A stretch of 64,000 bases of DNA, taken from positions 1-64,000 of the forward strand of contig JASLOA010000057.1 of assembly GCA_030745755.1 (NCBI GenBank). The letters run 5' to 3'. Of the stretch, positions 9,373 to 17,068 are shown piece by piece; the stretch's first letter is position 1; every line of letters begins with the position of its first letter. The stretch is from Kiritimatiellia bacterium. Its GTDB lineage: Bacteria > Verrucomicrobiota > Kiritimatiellia > UBA8416 > JABMPJ01. The position numbers were made by a program, and so were the translations under genes. The notes beneath the pieces were generated by a model. The model was given only the letters and a program-made list of their open reading frames with translations. It did no database searches and was not told where the DNA came from.

Positions 9373-9408
9373 TCAGAGCGCAAGGGAGAAGGCCAGGGGG
9401 AGGGTTAG
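9373..9408 (-). pseudogene. Second copy of the AEC transporter 3' end (last 12 codons)
   Basis: On the minus strand this reads LTLPLAFSLAL followed by TGA, against LTLPLALSLAL and TAG in the intact AEC gene. Third codon positions differ (GCC/GCA, CTT/CTG, CTC/CTA), so it looks like a diverged homologue rather than a recent duplicate. The TAA stop of the pRiA4b-like gene lies inside it at 9405-9407. It marks the border between the DUF2283/DUF4258 and the ATPase modules. Confidence 0.78.
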
Positions 9409-10607
9409 CCCTTTGTGCTGAAAGGTAGACGGGCGAGGCGGGTGTTGATGGCGGTTAGGTCGAAGGCTTCGGGGTCGAAGTCTTCGTCGAGCCATTCGGT
9501 CAGGTCTCTATGGCTGGGGTGTGTGGGGTCGGATAGGGCTTCGAGTAGGCCTTCGTAGGCCCACGGGCCGCCGCAGTCTTCGGGCGGGCAGGCGCGTTTG
9601 CCTTTGATGCAGCGGGGGTAGATGGCTGTTTTGTCAACGGGCAGAATCTTCTCCAGTTTGATCTTGTGTTTCCAGCTGTCGCCGAAGTCGTAGGTGTAGG
9701 TGAAGGTGCTGCCCTCGCGGCCTATGACGGCATGCAGCGGGATGTCAGTGATGGAGTCCGGGCCGCTGAGGTCGAACGGGTCTTCGTCTTCCATAGGACC
9801 GTAGCTCAGGCCGTGGATCTCGAAGCTGTGCAGGTGCGCATTGTCCCAGTCCATGGCGTTCTGGATGATGGTGTGCAGCTCGGCCAGCGTGGTGGTGTTC
9901 ATGACGAGGATCCGGCGCCAGATCGGGGGGCGGATGTCTGCGATGTCAATTCGGAGTTGATAGACCTCAGGTGCCGTCGGTGTGTCGTCGGGACGCCACA
10001 GTTCGAGCTGGGGTGGGGTGTCGGGGTCTATGGCGGCGCTGAGCCGGGTTAGGACTTGCTCTGAATCCTGCTCGATCATGCCGATGGTTTCTTCCATCTT
10101 GCGAATCTCTTTGACCGGCGCGCCCTTGTCGCGGTGTAGCATGTCAAGCACCTGCGAGAGAATGCCGCCGATGGAGGCGAGGTGGACGGAGTCCTCTTGC
10201 GGGAGGTCAATGGGTGAGATTTCCTGTCGATCACATTCGCGCAGCCAGGCGACCTGGCTATCGAGCATGGCCAGGATGCGTGATCGCAGTGGGGCGATCT
10301 TCTGGTCGTGTGCGGGATCGAATTCGCGCTTCACGCGGTTCCACAAGGCGGTGAAGTGCTCATGGAAGGCGGCTTCCTGGCGTTCGTCGTAGAACTCGAG
10401 TCCGTAGCGCCCCTCCAGGATCCGGCTCAGGACCTTGGCCGGATCGTTGCCGCCGCGCGATACCTCATCGTGCATATAGGCGGCAATTTCGTCGGCCGAG
10501 ACGGTCAGGCCGGTTTCGCCGAGGATGGCCTCCAGCGAGTCGCAGCGTCCCGTTGGCATGGCACTGGCTTCCGCCCTATCAGCCATACCCTCAAACATGT
10601 CCTCCAT
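9405..10607 (-). CDS. Plasmid pRiA4b ORF-3-like protein (C-terminal part of a split gene?)
   Basis: 400 residues. Residues about 195-390 form the PRiA4_ORF3 domain (also called IS1096 passenger TnpR-like): LRIDIADIRPPIWRRILV, HLHSFEIHG, TYTYDFGDSWKHKIKLEKI and CPPEDCGGPWAYEGLLEAL are all typical. The N-terminal 190 residues are helical and acidic. The chosen ATG (10605-10607) has no ribosome site and the frame stays open upstream, reading IYLGRYKLRQQRAEDDG before the Met. This suggests the protein was once joined to the overlapping upstream frame. Function of the domain is unknown; it often occurs on mobile elements. Confidence 0.78.
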   Translation of the reverse strand: MEDMFEGMADRAEASAMPTGRCDSLEAILGETGLTVSADEIAAYMHDEVSRGGNDPAKVLSRILEGRYGLEFYDERQEAAFHEHFTALWNRVKREFDPAHDQKIAPLRSRILAMLDSQVAWLRECDRQEISPIDLPQEDSVHLASIGGILSQVLDMLHRDKGAPVKEIRKMEETIGMIEQDSEQVLTRLSAAIDPDTPPQLELWRPDDTPTAPEVYQLRIDIADIRPPIWRRILVMNTTTLAELHTIIQNAMDWDNAHLHSFEIHGLSYGPMEDEDPFDLSGPDSITDIPLHAVIGREGSTFTYTYDFGDSWKHKIKLEKILPVDKTAIYPRCIKGKRACPPEDCGGPWAYEGLLEALSDPTHPSHRDLTEWLDEDFDPEAFDLTAINTRLARLPFSTKG

Positions 10608-11107
10608 GCCGTCGTCTTCGGCGCGCTGCTGTCGCAGTTTGTATCTGCCGAGATATATTCGATCGCGCCGGAGATGCCGAAGAACGCGAGGTAGAGCAGC
10701 AGTTCCCCCATGGGTTGGCGGAAGGTCCGGGTGGGCACAACACTGCCGTCAGGCAGCGCGAGGCGGCATTCGGCCGGATGGATAGTGCGGGCGAGGAATG
10801 GCAGGAAGCGATGGCCGGGAACGAGGATGCCTTCCTCGATCTCAGCGGGCTGAGGGACTATGAGAAATTGGGTGCCGGCGAAGAAGATATGTTTTGGGGT
10901 ATAGCGTTCATGCTCGTCATCGAGCAGAAGCCAGTCGCAGTCATCGAGAGCGCTGTCGATTGCCAGCCACGGTTCGGAGGGGGGATCAGTCAGCTTGCCG
11001 AGGATGGATGGGAAGGCATCTTCGGCTGTGAAGGTGGCGGTGGCGGAGCGGGCAAACGCCAGGACGGCGTCATCGAGTGTTATCGGGGTTTTGATGGGTG
11101 CAATCAT
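10505..11107 (-). CDS. N-terminal part of split pRiA4b-like gene (hypothetical)
   Basis: 200 residues as translated. The first about 155 residues look like real protein (IDSALDDCDWLLLDDEHERY, PAECRLALPDGSVV, GELLLYLAFFGISGAIEY). The last about 45 residues are rich in Arg, Trp and Cys and look like out-of-frame translation. The overlap with the downstream gene is 103 nt. A frame change near 10640-10670 would join LLLYLAFFGISGAIEY to the downstream frame and give one protein of about 560 residues. Its start overlaps the ATPase stop by ATGA (11104-11107). A programmed shift, a real indel or a sequencing error are all possible. Confidence 0.65.
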   Translation of the reverse strand: MIAPIKTPITLDDAVLAFARSATATFTAEDAFPSILGKLTDPPSEPWLAIDSALDDCDWLLLDDEHERYTPKHIFFAGTQFLIVPQPAEIEEGILVPGHRFLPFLARTIHPAECRLALPDGSVVPTRTFRQPMGELLLYLAFFGISGAIEYISADTNCDSSAPKTTAWRTCLRVWLIGRKPVPCQRDAATRWRPSSAKPA

Positions 11108-12276
11108 GGGATAGTCCTTCGCATGAAGTCGTCGAATAGGGGGACGGTGAAGGCGGTCTCTCCGTGACTGGGGCTCCAGATCATGCCTTTGGCGATGAGC
11201 TGTGCGCGGGTTGGTGCGAGTGAGGAGACGGCACGTTTGAGCACATCGGCAATGTCTCCGGAACGATGTGGGCCTGGCCCAAGTTCGGCCATGGCACGAA
11301 GATAGCTCTTCTCGAGGGGCGTCAGGCGGTCGAAACGTACGCGGAAGAAACTCTCATCCAATTCCGCCAAGGCAATGTTGGAAGCGGCCTGGACGTCATG
11401 GAGGGTGATGGGTGATGTCTGTGCCTGATCCCACGCATGTTTGCCCCATTCCTGGAGGAAATAGGGGTAGGCTTGAGTCTCTTCCACAATGCGATCGAGC
11501 GCCTTGTCTTCAATGCCGACACCTTGGTCGTCGATCGGTTTATGGATGGCCCGTCGTGCGTCCGAAGGTGCCAGGGGGCCGATCTCGGGAAATGCAAAGA
11601 GGCGCTCCGCGTATGACCTGGCTCTTCCCATGCGTGCTCGGAGCTGTGGTAGGCCGGCGCCCACGAGAATGACGGGTAGCTGTAGTTGAGAGATTCGGTG
11701 CAATGCGGTAATCAAGGCGGCCAACTGGTCCTCTTTTACGTACTGCAATTCATCGAGAAAGATGGCAAGCGATGTATCGGCTTGACGCGCGGCGATGGCT
11801 GTCGCCTGTAGGAGTTCCTGTAGGTCGTGTTCGAGATCCCCATTGTCGGCCAGCCCGGGTTCAGGCCCAACGTCGAGCCCCACTTCGATGTCCCGGTACT
11901 TGACTTTCATAGCGCCCACGAAGCCTGCCAACGCGCGAAGTGCCCGCTGTGAAAGATCTCTAGCCTGCTCATGTTTTGAAAGTTTGAGCAGGACAAGGCG
12001 CAGTTCGGGCGCCAGGAGCGATGGCAGCGATCTATCCTCGGGGGCTTCAGCCCTCACGGTTTGGACTCCTGTTCCCTCCGCATCCTGTCGCATGCGCTCC
12101 AGCAGAACAGTCTTGCCGACTCCGCGGAGTCCCAGCATCAACACGCTCTGGGCCGGTCGACCAATTCGTGTACGCTCGATCGCTATACGGATCTTTTCGC
12201 GGATATCGTCTCGCCCTGCAAGTTCAGGCGGTGGTGTGCCTGCCCCGGGAGCGAATGGATTGCTGACAGGGTTCAT
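11104..12276 (-). CDS. AAA/STAND-like ATP-binding protein
   Basis: 390 residues. Walker A is GLRGVGKT (residues 49-56), Walker B is LAIFLDELQY near 170-179 and a sensor-like LPVILVGAGLPQLR follows. The fold resembles the ORC/Cdc6-like and archaeal-type ATPases common on mobile elements. A winged-helix-like C-terminus is likely (GDIADVLKRAVSSLAPTRAQLIAKGMI). It is the first gene of a three-frame operon with the pRiA4b-like frames and is preceded by an A+T-rich promoter region. A role in mobile-element maintenance or defence is possible but not shown. Confidence 0.85.
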   Translation of the reverse strand: MNPVSNPFAPGAGTPPPELAGRDDIREKIRIAIERTRIGRPAQSVLMLGLRGVGKTVLLERMRQDAEGTGVQTVRAEAPEDRSLPSLLAPELRLVLLKLSKHEQARDLSQRALRALAGFVGAMKVKYRDIEVGLDVGPEPGLADNGDLEHDLQELLQATAIAARQADTSLAIFLDELQYVKEDQLAALITALHRISQLQLPVILVGAGLPQLRARMGRARSYAERLFAFPEIGPLAPSDARRAIHKPIDDQGVGIEDKALDRIVEETQAYPYFLQEWGKHAWDQAQTSPITLHDVQAASNIALAELDESFFRVRFDRLTPLEKSYLRAMAELGPGPHRSGDIADVLKRAVSSLAPTRAQLIAKGMIWSPSHGETAFTVPLFDDFMRRTIP

Positions 12277-12340
12277 GAGAGCAATATATGGGGAGATTAT
12301 AGAAATTACAAAATATTTATAACTTCGCTAATATGTGCAT
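12277..12340 (-). promoter_or_regulatory. A+T-rich promoter of the ATPase operon
   Basis: Reading the minus strand, a perfect TATAAT lies at 12296-12301, about 20 nt before the ATPase ATG. It sits in a strongly A+T-rich island (to about 12340) unlike the surrounding G+C-rich DNA. A clear -35 box was not found. The base composition contrast fits acquired regulatory DNA. Confidence 0.5.
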
Positions 12341-12558
12341 AAACCACGCATTCCTTGTGGGGTATGATCCTCTGCGCCAAGGCTTCCGAGGACAAGTCGG
12401 AAGACGGGTGTGGCTGCCCTTTGGGGTTGGGGAAGATGGCGCTGTGTCCCAGGCATTCTGCCTGGGCTATGGTGTTCGACCCCGTTGGGGTCGGTGGAGG
12501 AAACAGGCCGCGTATCCGCAGCAACGGCCAAGGGGAGAGGCAATGATGGACAGAAGAA
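12341..12558. repeat. Palindromic intergenic element between ATPase operon and AEC gene
   Basis: Contains two adjacent hairpins: CCCAGGCATTCTGCCTGGG at about 12448-12466 and CGACCCCGTTGGGGTCG at about 12477-12493. This paired-palindrome form is of the REP-like type. No gene is supported in this stretch. Confidence 0.6.
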
Positions 12559-13503
12559 CTATAGCGCCAGGGAGAGTGCCAGGGGGAGGGTGAGGAGGCT
12601 TAGGAGGGTGCTTAGGGTGATGGTGCTGGCGGCTATGTTGGGGTCGCCGTCCAGTTCTTCGACGAGGATGAAGGAGGCTATGGCGGTGGGGGCGGCCATT
12701 AGGATCAGGGCTACGGCGGTTTCGGTGGGGCCGGCGTTGAGGATGCGGGCGAAGAGGATGGTTAGGAGGATGGAGAGTAGGTTCTTCATGCAGGCGGCGA
12801 TTGAGGAGGGGATGGCGGCTTGAAGGCTGCGGGTGTCGGCGAGGCCGCAGCCTACGCAGAGCAGGGCGAGGGGGAGGGCGGGTCCGCCGAGGAGCTCGAG
12901 GGTGCGGAGCAGGATTAGAGGAAGGTCCACGCCGTTGGCGGCGATGAGTCGGTTCCAGGCGAGTCCGGCCAGGCAGGCGAGGATCAGGGGGTTCGTGGAG
13001 AGCTTGAGCAGGAGTCTGCGCTTGAGTCCTTTCCCGCCACTGTGCGCGGCAATTACGTGTGCGATGCTGGGGATCAGGTTGTAGAGGATAATGAGGGGTC
13101 CTATCACGAGTGCCGCAATGGCTTCGGCGGACTGGCCTTGCGGGTGCGTGCTGAACGCAAAGATGACGATGGGGAGTCCCACGTAGGCCAGGTTGCCTCG
13201 CATGGTCACGTGCATCATGGTTACGGCCCGTGTTGGCGGTAAGCGTATGGCGAAAGCAACGGCGAGGCCCACCACGGCGAGTGAGAGTGTGACACCGGTG
13301 CAGAGTGCAAGGGTGGAAAGCGCGGATCCCATATCGGCTTCGGCCAGGCCGATTTTGAGGAAGAGCAGGGGGGGGAGGGCGATCCAGTAGCAGTAGCGGC
13401 TCAGGATGCGGGGTGCTTCACCTGCCAGGAACCCGCCGCGCCGGAGAATGGCGCCGAGGAGGATGAGGAGGAAGACGGGGGCGAGGATGGAGAGCGTGTG
13501 CAT
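12559..13503 (-). CDS. AEC-family transporter (auxin efflux carrier-like permease)
   Basis: 314 residues with about ten hydrophobic helices from MHTLSILAPVFLLILLGAIL to the very C-terminus. N-terminal LLGAILRRGGFL, GNLAYVGLPIVIFAF near the middle and VEELDGDPNIAASTITLSTL near the end are characteristic. AEC proteins are secondary exporters or uptake carriers for small organic acids; the substrate is unknown. Its 3' end is the apparent landing point of the accessory island: two copies of its last codons occur at 8683-8778 and 9373-9408. A TATAGT-like -10 lies just upstream near 13510-13515. Confidence 0.85.
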   Translation of the reverse strand: MHTLSILAPVFLLILLGAILRRGGFLAGEAPRILSRYCYWIALPPLLFLKIGLAEADMGSALSTLALCTGVTLSLAVVGLAVAFAIRLPPTRAVTMMHVTMRGNLAYVGLPIVIFAFSTHPQGQSAEAIAALVIGPLIILYNLIPSIAHVIAAHSGGKGLKRRLLLKLSTNPLILACLAGLAWNRLIAANGVDLPLILLRTLELLGGPALPLALLCVGCGLADTRSLQAAIPSSIAACMKNLLSILLTILFARILNAGPTETAVALILMAAPTAIASFILVEELDGDPNIAASTITLSTLLSLLTLPLALSLAL

Positions 13504-13515
13504 GGGGGTACTATA

Positions 13516-13544
13516 AGGTCGGAAGTCGGAAGTCGGAAGTCGGA
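13516..13544. repeat. GGAAGTC heptamer tandem tract
   Basis: About four tandem GGAAGTC units directly upstream of the AEC gene. The same heptamer tract occurs at about 7654-7674, upstream of the GH172 gene, so it brackets the island on both sides. Confidence 0.65.
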
Positions 13545-13573
13545 ATGAGGGAGGGAGAGGTCAGGGGAGATTG

Positions 13574-13700
13574 TAGCGCCGAGACAAAGCGCCGAGAATT
13601 TAGTTCGCTTGCGCGCCTTCCCTTCTGCGGTTGCCTCCTGCTGGTCTGCTACAGGGAGAGCCGTAGGTAACCAATATCTCGGCGCTTTGTCTCGGCGCTA
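13574..13700. repeat. Perfect 24-bp inverted repeat downstream of coaD
   Basis: Left arm 13574-13597 and right arm 13677-13700 are perfect reverse complements (TAGCGCCGAGACAAAGCGCC plus GAGA). They enclose 79 nt of unrelated sequence. The element ends 9 nt before the coaD stop codon. The form fits a mobile palindromic element rather than a simple terminator. Confidence 0.7.
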
Positions 13701-13709
13701 AGTTCTCTT

Positions 13710-14195
13710 CTATGTTTGGGTCACCTTCTTGGTCAGGTGTTGTTGCACGGAGGGGGGGACGAATTCGCTGGTGTCGCCGCCTAGTTGAGCGACTTCGCGT
13801 ACGGTGCTGGAGCTGACGTAGCTGTGGATTTCCTTGGGCATCATGAAGAGGGTTTCTATCTGGGGGGCGAGCTTGCGGTTGGTCAGGGCCATCTGGAACT
13901 CGTATTCGAAGTCTGAATAGGCGCGCAGGCCGCGGATCAGGATGCCGGCGTTCTTGCGGCGGGCGTAGGTGACGAGGAGGTCGTTGAAGGTGTCGACTTC
14001 GACGTTGTCGAACTGCTGTGTGACCTCGCGCGCCATGGCCAGGCGCTCCTCGGTGCTGAAAAGGGTCGATTTCGGGGTGGACTCGGCCACGGCGAGTACG
14101 ACTTTCTCGAATATATCGGATGAGCGCTCGATGAGATCGAGGTGTCCGAGTGTGATGGGGTCAAATGTTCCGGCGTAGACTGCGGTTGTTCTCAT
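13710..14195 (-). CDS. coaD: Phosphopantetheine adenylyltransferase
   Basis: 161 residues, the usual family length. The nucleotidyltransferase motif AGTFDPITLGHLDLIER (T/HxGH) is at residues 8-24, IRGLRAYSDFEYEFQMALTN is in the middle and SSSTVREVAQLGGD near the C-terminus. It catalyses the penultimate step of coenzyme A synthesis, ATP plus 4'-phosphopantetheine to dephospho-CoA. It lies downstream of rsmD on the same strand; rsmD-coaD adjacency is common in bacteria, although here about 200 nt with repeats separate them. Confidence 0.96.
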   Translation of the reverse strand: MRTTAVYAGTFDPITLGHLDLIERSSDIFEKVVLAVAESTPKSTLFSTEERLAMAREVTQQFDNVEVDTFNDLLVTYARRKNAGILIRGLRAYSDFEYEFQMALTNRKLAPQIETLFMMPKEIHSYVSSSTVREVAQLGGDTSEFVPPSVQQHLTKKVTQT

Positions 14196-14315
14196 GGGTG
14201 TGTCCTTTCCATCTTCTGCGGCTGCCTGGTGCGAGCCTTGGCCTTTCGGGTCTTCCCTCGCGCATTGTCCGCCGCAGATTGAAATCTGAAGGGCTTCCTT
14301 GTGGAGGAAGATCTT

Positions 14316-14395
14316 TGACTCCCACCGGATAAACCGGTGGGGGGTCAGAGGAAATGCTCGTGCTCCCAGCGGGTAAACCGGCGGGGGGTCAGAGG
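14316..14395. repeat. Two direct copies of a hairpin repeat between rsmD and coaD
   Basis: Copy one is 14316-14351 and copy two 14359-14395. Each has a small palindrome around TAAACCGG (ACCGGATAAACCGGT and the CCAGCGGGTAAACCGGCGG variant) followed by GGGGGTCAGAGG. The second copy ends 1 nt before the rsmD stop codon. A related hairpin (CCACCGGGGCAAGCCCGGTGG) is near 8639-8659. Confidence 0.6.
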
Positions 14396-14396
14396 T

Positions 14397-14972
14397 TCAG
14401 TCGTTGTCAGCGAGTGCAAATGCGCGTATTCGTGTTCTCCCGTATTCCCTGTCGGTGATGGTCTGCCAGCCTTCTGGGGGCTCCTCCTTTGAGGCACGGC
14501 GTCCACCGGCTGATTCATACACGAAAATGCCATCGTTGGCCAGCACCTGTCCTGTGCGAATAAGCTCAAGCAGGTCGGTGAGCGGATCCTGTTCGCCTGC
14601 GCGGGCGTCGGTGTAGGGTGGGTCGGCGTAGATGATGTCGTAGGGAGGGCGGTCGGTGGCGCGTCGCAGGAAGCGGATGGCGTCGTCGGCAACGATGCGG
14701 CTGGTGTGGCTGTCGATCAATTCCGCATTGGCGCGAAGGATGGCAAGCGTTTTGCGGTCGCGCTCGACCCAGGTTGCCTCGGCGGCGCCGCGACTGAGCG
14801 CTTCGAGGCCGATGGCGCCGGAGCCTGCGTAGAGATCCAGAACCCGGGCGTCGGGGATGCGGGACATGAGGATGTTGAATACAGCCTGGCGCACCATGTC
14901 CTGCGTGGGGCGCACGCCCGACTTGGGGGTCCGCAGATTCCTGCCCCTGTATTGGCCTCCCGTGATTCGCAT
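14397..14972 (-). CDS. rsmD: 16S rRNA (guanine(966)-N2)-methyltransferase
   Basis: 191 residues from the ATG at 14972; the longer frame to 15041 adds an unconserved leader. RITGGQYRGRNLRTP at the N-terminus, VRPTQDMVRQAVFNIL, VLDLYAGSGAIGLEALSRGA (SAM-binding) and the catalytic DPPY (IIYADPPY) are all present. It methylates G966 of 16S rRNA in the assembled small subunit. A TATATAGT -10-like box at about 14982-14989 lies just upstream, implying a short leader. Confidence 0.94.
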   Translation of the reverse strand: MRITGGQYRGRNLRTPKSGVRPTQDMVRQAVFNILMSRIPDARVLDLYAGSGAIGLEALSRGAAEATWVERDRKTLAILRANAELIDSHTSRIVADDAIRFLRRATDRPPYDIIYADPPYTDARAGEQDPLTDLLELIRTGQVLANDGIFVYESAGGRRASKEEPPEGWQTITDREYGRTRIRAFALADND

Positions 14973-15110
14973 GGTTGGGACTATATAAAAGGAATAGGAG
15001 AGTAGGGAAGAGAAGACTGCCCGCAGATCGCGCAGATGCACGCTGATGGGAGAAGAGAAGGGAATGGAGCTGGGACGAAGTGAAATGGCAGAATCCTTCG
15101 AAAACGAACT

Positions 15111-15186
15111 GGAGATGCCTCGACTTCGCTCGGCATGACAGAAAACCTCAGGAACGTGTCATCCCGAGCGAAGTCGAGGGATCTCC
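15111..15186. repeat. Inverted repeat, family A (copy 1)
   Basis: Left arm 15111-15140 and right arm 15157-15186 pair over 30 nt with two mismatches (core CCTCGACTTCGCTCGG). A second copy is at 20564-20652 and a decayed third at 56290-56363. This is a dispersed palindromic intergenic element. Confidence 0.75.
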
Positions 15187-15269
15187 TATCAGCTGAGCGC
15201 GTAAGAAATGGGGAATGTCCACCTCAATCCCAGCTTGCTGGGGGTGAGGCGGCGTTGTAGATTGGGGGT

Positions 15270-15734
15270 ATGGAAGCGATTTTATTGGCGCGGTTGGCGG
15301 AGGGGGGGGAGCAGTTCAAGGGGGAGGACCCGGCGGAGGTGCTTGAGCTGGAGCCGGATGACGCGGTGGTTTCGGTTGGACCGCTGCGGTATGACGTGAT
15401 GGTGGCTTCGTTGCCGGGGGATGAGCTGTTGGTACGGGGTAAGGTGGGCTGTGAGGTGGTCTTTCGCTGTGCGCGATGTGCCCAGTCGTTCACGCTGGAG
15501 GTGACCGAAAATCCCTATGTAAGGTCGTATGAACTCCAGGATGAAACCGAATCTGTGGACTTGACCCCCGATATGCGTGAAGCTACACTCCTCGCCTTTC
15601 CTGCATATCCGGTCTGCAAATCGGAGTGTTTGGGACTTTGTTCGAAGTGTGGGAAGGACCTGAACCAGGGCCTGTGTGAGTGTGTGCCTGAACCGGACGC
15701 TCGCTGGGGTGGGCTGGATGGACTAGAGATTTAG
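15270..15734 (+). CDS. yceD: YceD/DUF177 family protein
   Basis: 154 residues. The middle carries CxxC (FRCARCAQSF) and the C-terminus a second Cys cluster, CKSECLGLCSKCGKDLNQGLC, suggesting zinc binding. YceD is found immediately upstream of rpmF in most bacteria, and here the gap is 9 nt. YceD has been linked to 23S rRNA processing and ribosome assembly in other species. The acidic LDLTPDMREATLLAFP segment is typical of DUF177. It is the first gene of the lipid/ribosome block. Confidence 0.92.
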   Translation: MEAILLARLAEGGEQFKGEDPAEVLELEPDDAVVSVGPLRYDVMVASLPGDELLVRGKVGCEVVFRCARCAQSFTLEVTENPYVRSYELQDETESVDLTPDMREATLLAFPAYPVCKSECLGLCSKCGKDLNQGLCECVPEPDARWGGLDGLEI

Positions 15735-15743
15735 GGGGATAAG

Positions 15744-15926
15744 ATGGCAGTACCGAAAAGAAAATCATCGAAGAGCAAGATTCGCATGCGTAAGGCGTCG
15801 CATAAGACGACCGTGAATCCTGCCAAGCCCTGTCCGGAGTGTGGCGCTGCACAGCAGCCGCACCGCGCCTGTCCTTCCTGCGGTTACTACCGCGGCCGGC
15901 AGGTGGTTTCAGTTTCGGCAGAGTAA
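15744..15926 (+). CDS. rpmF: 50S ribosomal protein L32
   Basis: 60 residues beginning MAVPKRKSSKSKIRMRKASH, the standard L32 N-terminus, with the zinc-ribbon CPECGAAQQPHRACPSCGYY (two CxxC pairs) in the second half. The yceD-rpmF-plsX-fabH order is the usual one. A ribosome site lies at GGGGGATAAG just before the ATG. Confidence 0.98.
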   Translation: MAVPKRKSSKSKIRMRKASHKTTVNPAKPCPECGAAQQPHRACPSCGYYRGRQVVSVSAE

Positions 15927-15934
15927 TGACTCTC

Positions 15935-16000
15935 TGGAGTGCGGCGGCTTGAGGCCGCTTTCCGCAAAAGGGAAAAGCGGCGTCAAGCCGCCGCACTCCA
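15935..16000. repeat. Long hairpin between rpmF and plsX
   Basis: Arms 15935-15964 and 15971-16000 pair over about 27 of 30 bp with a 6-nt loop (outer part TGGAGTGCGGCGGCTTGA). There is no T-run after it, so it is not a clear Rho-independent terminator. It may attenuate or protect the transcript, or be an inserted palindrome. Confidence 0.75.
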
Positions 16001-16057
16001 AAAGCTGCGTTACGGCAGCAAAGCGAAGCCTCCAACACAATCCCGGGAGAGACAGGC

Positions 16058-17068
16058 ATGCGGATTGCGGTAGATGCCATGGGCGGGGACCATGCTCCTC
16101 GTGAGATCGTGCGTGGAGCGGTTGATGCTGCGCGGCGACTGGACGGGGTCACCCAGATACTCCTGGTGGGACTTGAGGACGCCGTGCGCGCGGAGCTGGC
16201 CGAGCTTGGCGATATTCCCTCGAAGATCGAGGTGGTCCACGCGTCCCAGGTCGTCGACATGCACGACAAGCCGGTGGACGCTCTGCGCAAGAAGAAGGAT
16301 TCTTCCATTGCCCGCGCGGTTGACCTCGTAAAGGAAGGCAAGGCCGACGCCGTGGTATCTGCCGGCAACACCGGTGCGGTGATGGTTTCGGCCACGCTCA
16401 AGCTCCGCAAGTTGGAGGCGGTTGAACGCCCGGCTATTGCGACTGTCATGCCGACGCAGAATCGTCCCTTTGTGTTGCTCGATGCTGGCGCCAATACCGA
16501 CTGCACACCGAAGTTTCTTACCCAGTTTGGCGTGATGGGACACGTCTACTCAAAGCTGATCCTTGGCCAGGAGAGCCCTGCTGTTGGACTACTCAGCATT
16601 GGTGGGGAAGAGGTCAAGGGTAACGATGTGACGCGCGAAACCTTCAAACTCCTGTCCGACTCCGGTCTCAACTTTAAGGGTAACGTAGAAGGTCACGACC
16701 TGTTCGAAGGCGAAACCGACGTGGTTGTGTGTGACGGATTTGTCGGGAATGTGGTTCTCAAGACCGCCGAAAGTGCGAGTGTTGCGATTGGCCATTGGCT
16801 TAAGACGGAGTTCAAAAAGAACCCGATCCGCATCCTGGGAGCCATGCTTCTCAGCGGTGCATTGCGCACAATGAAGAAGCGGATGGACCCGGAAAGTTAT
16901 GGCGGTGCGCCGTTGCTAGGCGTGAACGGGGTGTGTATCATCACGCATGGATCTTCGAGCGGCAGAGGAATCTATCATGCCATTCGCGTGGCCAAAGATT
17001 CGGTAGTAGGGCACTTGAATGACGCGATAGTGGAGAAGATTAAGGAATCAGAAGGGCAGGCAGTATAA
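16058..17068 (+). CDS. plsX: Phosphate acyltransferase
   Basis: 336 residues. MRIAVDAMGGDHAPREIV is the family N-terminus; SAGNTGAVMVSATLKL, LDAGANTDC and GGAPLLGVNGVCIITHGSS are also typical. PlsX converts acyl-ACP to acyl-phosphate, the first committed step in phospholipid acyl transfer with PlsY. The stop codon overlaps the fabH start by 1 nt, so the two are probably co-translated. A GGGAGAGAC ribosome site precedes the ATG. Confidence 0.97.
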   Translation: MRIAVDAMGGDHAPREIVRGAVDAARRLDGVTQILLVGLEDAVRAELAELGDIPSKIEVVHASQVVDMHDKPVDALRKKKDSSIARAVDLVKEGKADAVVSAGNTGAVMVSATLKLRKLEAVERPAIATVMPTQNRPFVLLDAGANTDCTPKFLTQFGVMGHVYSKLILGQESPAVGLLSIGGEEVKGNDVTRETFKLLSDSGLNFKGNVEGHDLFEGETDVVVCDGFVGNVVLKTAESASVAIGHWLKTEFKKNPIRILGAMLLSGALRTMKKRMDPESYGGAPLLGVNGVCIITHGSSSGRGIYHAIRVAKDSVVGHLNDAIVEKIKESEGQAV

